40,691 nucleotides of DNA, taken from NCBI GenBank assembly GCA_014238335.1, contig JABABI010000039.1:1-40691 (forward strand). The letters run 5' to 3'. This document shows, piece after piece, positions 36,020 to 40,691 of this stretch. The notes beneath the pieces are model-generated. The model saw only the letters and a program-made list of their open reading frames with translations, was not told the DNA's origin and did no database searches. The stretch comes from Fuerstiella sp. (lineage in GTDB: Bacteria > Planctomycetota > Planctomycetia > Planctomycetales > Planctomycetaceae). The position numbers were made by a program, and so were the translations under genes. Position 1 is the first letter of the stretch; each line of letters begins with the position of its first letter.

Positions 36020-36463
36020 TTACCAGAGATTCTCAATCCTGCCGCTGCCGGCGTGCACCAGACGCCCGGGGCCCGTTCCTTCGGGCGCGCCTCGCAGAAT
36101 TCTGAGCCACACGCGATTCTCGTTGATGGCACCCTGAAAAGAGACGTGTTGGGCGAGTTCGTCGTCGGCCGCGACCGGGTCGGATTGCCAGTGAATCGTC
36201 GGTCTGTCATCGAACAGATCGATCACGGAACTGATGTCCAGTTGCACGGGTGGGTTCACTTCCGTCCCGTCCATAGGGCCTCCGACCACCTCTGTCGACG
36301 AGACAAAAGCAGAGATTTCCCATTCTGCAGTGCCGGGGTTTTGATAGAAATGACAGCCGACCGGCGCATGGCAGTCGTGATCGACAATGGCGCAGGTGAC
36401 GTGGGTAATCAGATGATTAAGCCATACTGGCGGATGATGCTGTAACCCCAACGTCGTTCTCAT
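36020..36463 (-). CDS. Conserved-looking hypothetical protein, 147 residues
   Basis: From the ATG at 36463 the protein reads MRTTLGLQHHPPVWLNHLIT, then HDCHAPVGCHFYQNPGTAEW, EISAFVSSTEVVGGPMDGTE, DLFDDRPTIHWQSDPVA and NENRVWLRILRGAPEGTGPG. The frame extends to 36589, but the extra 42 residues look non-coding. It is soluble and beta-rich, with no signal peptide. I do not recognise the family, though the sequence has the even composition of a real protein. It lies 69 bp from the end of mutM, convergent with it. A cluster of His and Cys in HDCHAPVGCH could bind a metal. Confidence 0.65.
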   Translation of the reverse strand: MRTTLGLQHHPPVWLNHLITHVTCAIVDHDCHAPVGCHFYQNPGTAEWEISAFVSSTEVVGGPMDGTEVNPPVQLDISSVIDLFDDRPTIHWQSDPVAADDELAQHVSFQGAINENRVWLRILRGAPEGTGPGRLVHAGSGRIENLW

Positions 36464-36873
36464 GTGCCGGTTCCTGAAGACTGGAGCAGTTGTCGCAAAA
36501 ATGTGGTCCGGGGCGAATGCTTTCTGCAACATGAAAGACGTTTGCCGCGGCCAAAAGTCAGCGTTAAAGGGCGTATTACAAAAAAACACACGAGAGGCCT
36601 GGACTTCAAACGTTTATGAAGCAGCTTTCATGGCCAGAGCCTCTTTCTGTAATCCCCCACGCAACTGTCGCGCCGGATGTAAAAATCCAGCAAATTTGGA
36701 ATCAATGTCGTTTTATGACGGAGTGTTGCATAAAGAAGACGTTTGTGTTGTTAATCCGCAACCTTACAAATTGTTAAACTCTGCAAACAATTAGCTGAGA
36801 CGGCTGACGGAGGGCCGTTCTTCGGTGCCGGACTCTGTTTCTGCTTCAACTTCATGATGATTGCCTAAGTTTC
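36464..36873. other. 410-bp region between divergent genes
   Basis: No gene recognised. The part from 36720 to 36800 is AT-richer (cttacaaattgttaaactct) and is a plausible place for the promoter of the plus-strand gene at 36874. I see no strong terminator or repeat. Confidence 0.4.
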
Positions 36874-38187
36874 ATGACGCACAAGAGCTGCCACCAATGG
36901 GGTCCTGCACGGCATCGATTGGTTGTGATGACACTACTAATCTGCGGTGCGGGCAGTCTCACGACTCACGCTGAAGTACCGATTCGTCAGCGCACCGTTG
37001 ATGTCTTAATTCTGCAGGACGGGACTCGTCTGCTGGGCGCATCGTTACCGGCAGAAAAGGAAGCGACCGTATCTATTTTGGTGAGGGGCGAGTGGCTGAA
37101 GCAGAATGTTCCGGAACTGTTGGCTCGGTTGAACGCTACAAACAAACAGGGCAGCGTCGCCCAGAATCCCGTCATCCCCCTGCTGACGGCCCACATCACG
37201 TCGCTTGAGGCGGCTGGCGTGACAGACATTGAACGGGTTGGCTTCCTGAGGGAGCGACTGCAGAATCTGCAACACGACGAAGTTGGCCCACTGACGCCGG
37301 ACGTCATCGTTATCGATATTTCGGACAAACTGGTGCGACGGAAGCTGCTGCAGAAACCGGCGATTCGTGAACTCGCCGGAATCGGAATTCTGAATGCAGT
37401 CATGGATGTGGAAGCCCTGAAGCAGGCTGATGTTCGCGCTGCCCTGCGCCAGATTCCCGCGACAGAACTAGTCCGCTCACTGCCAACTGAAGACGTCGAG
37501 AGTGCCGCGAATACGTTTCGTCGTATATTGCTGCAGACAGATCGTATATTCGGCAGAACGTGTCGGCTCATCTATCACTCAGGGCGCTACGTTTCAGAAC
37601 AGGATGCCACCGCGAATCCCGAAACGCTGGCCCTGGAACTATTGGCCGGGCAGGTGCAGTCTCAACTTAACGCACTTTTGAGTGAGAACGCTGGTGCATC
37701 GGCTGGCAAGTTAAAGGCAGAGACGAACGCTCCGGCGCTCGGACAGTCGCTGCCGTCGCCGGCTGTCGTCATTGCCACGGCTGAGCAGGCCGATGTGGTG
37801 GAAGTCTGCCAAATGAAACTGAACGCGAGCTCGGGCGCTGCCAGCGTAACGATCGACCTGTATCACAGGCATGGCAACAAAGCGGACTGGAAATTTGCCG
37901 GGCGCGTGACGGGCGCAGCGACGCATCAGGATATCTCTGTCGACCAGCAGCAGAACATCGCGAACGACCCGCGAGTCAAACAGATTACTCAGTTGTTTGC
38001 CGGACTGGGGGCCGGGACAGGCGATTTGACGAAGGCTATATCGGTCGGTGCGGTCGTGGAAGTTGCTCAGCAGAGGGCGAAAGAGAATCTGCAGACATTC
38101 GTTGCGTCCCCAGGGGCAGCTGCAGGAAGTCGAGTGTCTGTTCTGCGCCGTACCTTGACAGAATTGCCGTCGGGGGGCCGCCGCTGA
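36874..38187 (+). CDS. Secreted protein of unknown function
   Basis: The 437-residue product has a signal peptide (HRLVVMTLLICGAGSLTTHA, cleavage near THA-EV). The first part (RTVDVLILQDGTRLLGASLP) resembles short beta domains that read as DGTRLxG in planctomycete secreted proteins. The middle is helical (LQNLQHDEVGPLTPDVIVID, DVRAALRQIPATELVRSLPT, LALELLAGQVQSQLNALLSE). The C-terminal third may be another beta domain (GAASVTIDLYHRHGNKADWK). No enzymatic motif found. An alternative start at 36928 would shorten the N-terminus and still keep the signal. It precedes the ABC ATPase by 135 bp on the same strand; co-transcription is possible but not shown. Confidence 0.75.
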   Translation: MTHKSCHQWGPARHRLVVMTLLICGAGSLTTHAEVPIRQRTVDVLILQDGTRLLGASLPAEKEATVSILVRGEWLKQNVPELLARLNATNKQGSVAQNPVIPLLTAHITSLEAAGVTDIERVGFLRERLQNLQHDEVGPLTPDVIVIDISDKLVRRKLLQKPAIRELAGIGILNAVMDVEALKQADVRAALRQIPATELVRSLPTEDVESAANTFRRILLQTDRIFGRTCRLIYHSGRYVSEQDATANPETLALELLAGQVQSQLNALLSENAGASAGKLKAETNAPALGQSLPSPAVVIATAEQADVVEVCQMKLNASSGAASVTIDLYHRHGNKADWKFAGRVTGAATHQDISVDQQQNIANDPRVKQITQLFAGLGAGTGDLTKAISVGAVVEVAQQRAKENLQTFVASPGAAAGSRVSVLRRTLTELPSGGRR

Positions 38188-38322
38188 TGTTGGCTCGTTT
38201 CGGTCGGAAGACGTGGCGCCGGTGGAGACCGAGTGGCGCCGGAAGGCCACATTTCGAAAAAGGCGACCTTCTTTTCACCCAGCGAATTGGTGATCACTGC
38301 GGACTCCACTACGATCACTTCA

Positions 38323-39303
38323 ATGCCAGCCATTGTCGTTGAGAATCTGGGCCGCACCTACCAAGTATACCGCAAACGCGAAGGACTGCTGGCTTCCCTG
38401 CGCGGACTGTTTCACCGTGAATATCGTGAAGTCAAGGCGGTAAACGACGTCAGTTTCACCATTGAAGAGGGTGAAATGCTGGCGTTCCTTGGGCCGAATG
38501 GGGCCGGCAAGACAACCACGCTGAAGCTGCTGTCTGGTCTGATCGTTCCGACATCCGGTACCGCGACGGTACTGGGCCACGTGCCGTGGAAGCGAGAAGA
38601 CGCCTACCGCCGCCGGTTTTCGCTGGTGACCGGGCAAAAGGAACAGCTGTGGTGGGACCTTCCGGCTCAGGAATCCTTCCGGCTGCACAAGGAAATCTAT
38701 CGAGTCAGCACGCAGGACTACAATTCGCGGCTCACGGAACTGACTGAGCTGCTGGACGTTGCGGAATTGATGAGCCAGCCGGTTCGTGAACTGTCACTGG
38801 GCGAACGAATGCGCATGGAGTTGATTGCTGCCCTGCTCCACCGCCCCGACGTGCTGTTTCTGGACGAGCCGACAATCGGGCTGGATGTGATCAGCCAGAG
38901 AAGAGTTCAGCAGTTTCTTCTCAAGTATCAAAAGGAACAGGGAATCACGGTCATCCTGACCAGCCATTACATGAAAGACGTTGAAGCGTTGTGTGATCGA
39001 GCGATCGTGATTAACAAGGGAGCCGTTATTCACGACGGGGCCCTTGCGGAAATTGTGGATCGCTTCAGCCAGCACAAAATCGTTGAACTTCACTTTGCCA
39101 GCAACAGCACACCGAACGGAATCGACCGATATGGTGTCGTTCTGGAAGATCGACCTCCGATGCTGCGGTTGCAGGTGGAAAAACAGAAGGTGTCAGCCGT
39201 GCTGTCACAGGTTCTGGCGGAATACAGTATAGAAGACATCAGCGTTTCTGAACGACCACTGGAAGACGTCATCGCGGAATTATTCAGTGCAGAGGGAGGT
39301 TAG
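38323..39303 (+). CDS. ABC-2 type transporter ATP-binding protein
   Basis: The ATG at 38323 gives 326 residues; the frame is open to 38233 but the domain starts just after this ATG (MPAIVVENLGRTYQVYRKRE). Walker A is GPNGAGKTT, the Q-loop VTGQKEQLWWDL, the signature LSLGERMRMEL, Walker B VLFLDEPTIGLD and the H-loop LTSHYMKD. All are intact. KREGLLASLRGLFHREYREV between strands 1 and 2 and the C-terminal extension (about residues 220-326) are typical of the group that pairs with ABC2_membrane_6 permeases. It energises the permease encoded 7 bp downstream. Substrate unknown. Confidence 0.95.
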   Translation: MPAIVVENLGRTYQVYRKREGLLASLRGLFHREYREVKAVNDVSFTIEEGEMLAFLGPNGAGKTTTLKLLSGLIVPTSGTATVLGHVPWKREDAYRRRFSLVTGQKEQLWWDLPAQESFRLHKEIYRVSTQDYNSRLTELTELLDVAELMSQPVRELSLGERMRMELIAALLHRPDVLFLDEPTIGLDVISQRRVQQFLLKYQKEQGITVILTSHYMKDVEALCDRAIVINKGAVIHDGALAEIVDRFSQHKIVELHFASNSTPNGIDRYGVVLEDRPPMLRLQVEKQKVSAVLSQVLAEYSIEDISVSERPLEDVIAELFSAEGG

Positions 39304-39309
39304 TTTTTC

Positions 39310-40158
39310 ATGACGACCTCCACCTCATATTCCTTACAGGAAAATGTAGTCGCCTCGGCGCGCGTGAAATGGCTGATTCTGAAGACTGCCATGGAGGAGC
39401 GACTGGTCTACCGCGGTGATTTTGCATTTGCCACGCTGGTCCGTTTTCTTCCGATCGTGACTCAAATTTTTCTGTGGAACGCCATCTTCGCCGGCAACAT
39501 GGATCGAGTGCTGAATGGCTACAGTTATGCCAACATGGTGGCGTACTATCTGCTGGTCATGATCGCCCGAGCCTTTTCCAGCATGCCCGGCCTGGCAAAC
39601 GGAATCGCATTATCCGTGAGGGATGGCTCCGTTCGCAAGTATCTGATCCAGCCCGTGGACATGCTCGACTATCTGTTCTGGCATCGCATCGCCCATAAAC
39701 TTGTGTACTACGCCGTGGCAATCGGACCGTTCTGCCTTGTGTTCTGGCTGTGCCGGGACTACCTGCCTGGCTGGCCGGAACCGAAAGTTACGGTCGCCTG
39801 GATTTGCTCATTGCTGATGGCATTTCTGATCGGTTTCCTCATTGAATCCCTGATTGGACTCATTTCGTTCTGGTTTCTGGAAGTCAGTTCGCTGATCTTC
39901 GTTTACATGATGATGAACTACTTTCTGTCGGGGCACATGATCCCACTGGAATGGATTTCCGAATGGATTCCATGGGTGAATTATCTTCCATTCAAGTACC
40001 TCGCCTATTTTCCGGCGGCGATTCTGCTGGGCCGAATTCCACCAGATACGCTGGCTGTCGAGTTGACGATTCAGGCCAGCTGGATCGTGGTCCTGCTGGC
40101 CGCCAACCGGATGGCTTTCCATTACGGCGTCCGCAGGTACGGAGCGTTTGGTGGCTGA
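39310..40158 (+). CDS. ABC-2 family transporter permease
   Basis: The 282-residue protein has about six hydrophobic helices (FLPIVTQIFLWNAIFAGN, YAVAIGPFCLVFWLC, ICSLLMAFLIGFLIESLIGL, ISFWFLEVSSLIFVYMMMNY). The pattern VRDGSVRKYLIQPVDMLDYL after helix three and FKYLAYFPAAILLGRI near the end fit the ABC2_membrane_6 permease family, of which two different copies usually form the channel; only one is seen here, followed by an MFS gene. A purine-rich gagggagg overlaps the end of the ATPase gene and serves as ribosome binding site. Encoded in one operon with the ATPase. Confidence 0.93.
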   Translation: MTTSTSYSLQENVVASARVKWLILKTAMEERLVYRGDFAFATLVRFLPIVTQIFLWNAIFAGNMDRVLNGYSYANMVAYYLLVMIARAFSSMPGLANGIALSVRDGSVRKYLIQPVDMLDYLFWHRIAHKLVYYAVAIGPFCLVFWLCRDYLPGWPEPKVTVAWICSLLMAFLIGFLIESLIGLISFWFLEVSSLIFVYMMMNYFLSGHMIPLEWISEWIPWVNYLPFKYLAYFPAAILLGRIPPDTLAVELTIQASWIVVLLAANRMAFHYGVRRYGAFGG

Positions 40159-40691
40159 TTCACAAATTGAAAACACGCTACGGCCGGACATCGCCACCAG
40201 CCCGTCTTGCGATCCGGAGGGCCCGGGCGATATTGCAGCGGCGTCGCGAACAGAGACGCCGGCAGCGGACGGCTCCAGCACCGGTACACTGGAACGAACA
40301 AGTGACCCTGTCTTCATCTTCTCGTACCTGGCCAACCTGACGGTCGTGACGGCAAACGCAGCGACGTTTATTTTTGCCGACTGGGTTGCGTGGCTGGCAG
40401 CTAACGGATCCAACGTAACTCAATACCACGAGGAATTGCCAGGCCGAGTAATTCAGTACGGTGTTATTGCGGCGATTATCGTCCGTGTCTTTCTCGGCCA
40501 GTCGATCGACCGGTTCGGCGTGCGTCGAGTCTGGCTGTCTATGAGCGTTCTGAACTTCTGCGGCCTGTTTATCTTTGCGTCGTTGACGCAGCTTTCGCCA
40601 ATGCTGTATGCCGGACGAATACTGTTCGCCGTGGGGCTGGCCGGCATGTTCACGTGTGGAACTTTCCACATTCAGTCCTGCGTAACTGAAC
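40151..40691 (+). CDS. MFS transporter, cut by the window edge
   Basis: A GTG at 40151 overlaps the stop of the permease gene by eight bases and opens a frame that runs to the end of the window, giving 180 residues so far. The first 60 are polar and probably disordered. Then come hydrophobic segments FIFSYLANLTVVTANAATFI, RVIQYGVIAAIIVRVFLG, LSMSVLNFCGLFIFASL and MLYAGRILFAVGLAGMF. The loop GQSIDRFGVRRVW between helices two and three is the MFS signature A (GxxxDRxGRR type). The rest, including the C-terminal half, lies outside. Substrate cannot be told. Overlap with the ABC operon suggests co-translation. Confidence 0.88.
   Translation, partial: MADSQIENTLRPDIATSPSCDPEGPGDIAAASRTETPAADGSSTGTLERTSDPVFIFSYLANLTVVTANAATFIFADWVAWLAANGSNVTQYHEELPGRVIQYGVIAAIIVRVFLGQSIDRFGVRRVWLSMSVLNFCGLFIFASLTQLSPMLYAGRILFAVGLAGMFTCGTFHIQSCVTE

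Overview
The window looks like a chromosomal piece of a planctomycete. It holds two DUF1501 proteins with twin-arginine-type N-termini, a large LRR/DUF1549/DUF1553 protein next to one of them, a DUF1598 protein, and many secreted or membrane proteins of unknown function. Gene spacing is loose, genes sit on both strands, SD signals are weak, and many starts are ambiguous. No rRNA, tRNA, CRISPR array or intact mobile element was found.

Layout. 1-1750: a gene-poor edge with a perfect 31-bp inverted repeat pair (25-55 and 575-605), a strong hairpin, a small probably 5'-truncated gene and a broken IS3-type transposase gene. 1753-8156: DUF1501 protein, DUF900-type alpha/beta hydrolase, sialidase-like secreted protein, second DUF1501 protein. 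8481-15404: the 1115-residue LRR/DUF1549/DUF1553 protein, an ABC exporter whose ATPase motifs are nearly all destroyed, and an ABC-2 permease. 15667-17895: acylphosphatase and a SpoU/TrmH RNA methyltransferase on the minus strand, divergent from a family 2 glycosyltransferase. 18266-20134: two small genes and, just upstream of the 143-residue one, a frameshifted remnant that reads like the C-terminal end of a polymorphic toxin. 20135-22980: ExbD/TolR protein translationally coupled to a large membrane-anchored protein with terpenoid-cyclase-type repeats. 23002-25185: a decay zone with a short acyl-carrier-like gene, a frameshifted SGNH-hydrolase-like pseudogene and an Abhydrolase_9 pseudogene. 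25201-31608: small genes, a good terminator, then a 1321-residue secretin with seven N-domain-like repeats and a lipoprotein gene. 31580-36463: a second glycosyltransferase, DUF1598 protein, MutM DNA glycosylase and a small hypothetical. 36874-40691: a secreted hypothetical, then an ABC-2 ATPase and permease followed by an overlapping MFS transporter cut by the window edge.

Likely working units are: the LRR/DUF1549/DUF1553 protein with its DUF1501 partner; ExbD with the repeat protein; secretin with lipoprotein; ATPase, permease and MFS protein; acylphosphatase with the RNA methyltransferase. The observations most worth follow-up are the ABC exporter with a dead ATPase, the ExbD/terpenoid-repeat pair without ExbB, the seven-repeat secretin without other secretion genes, and the toxin-immunity-like remnant.
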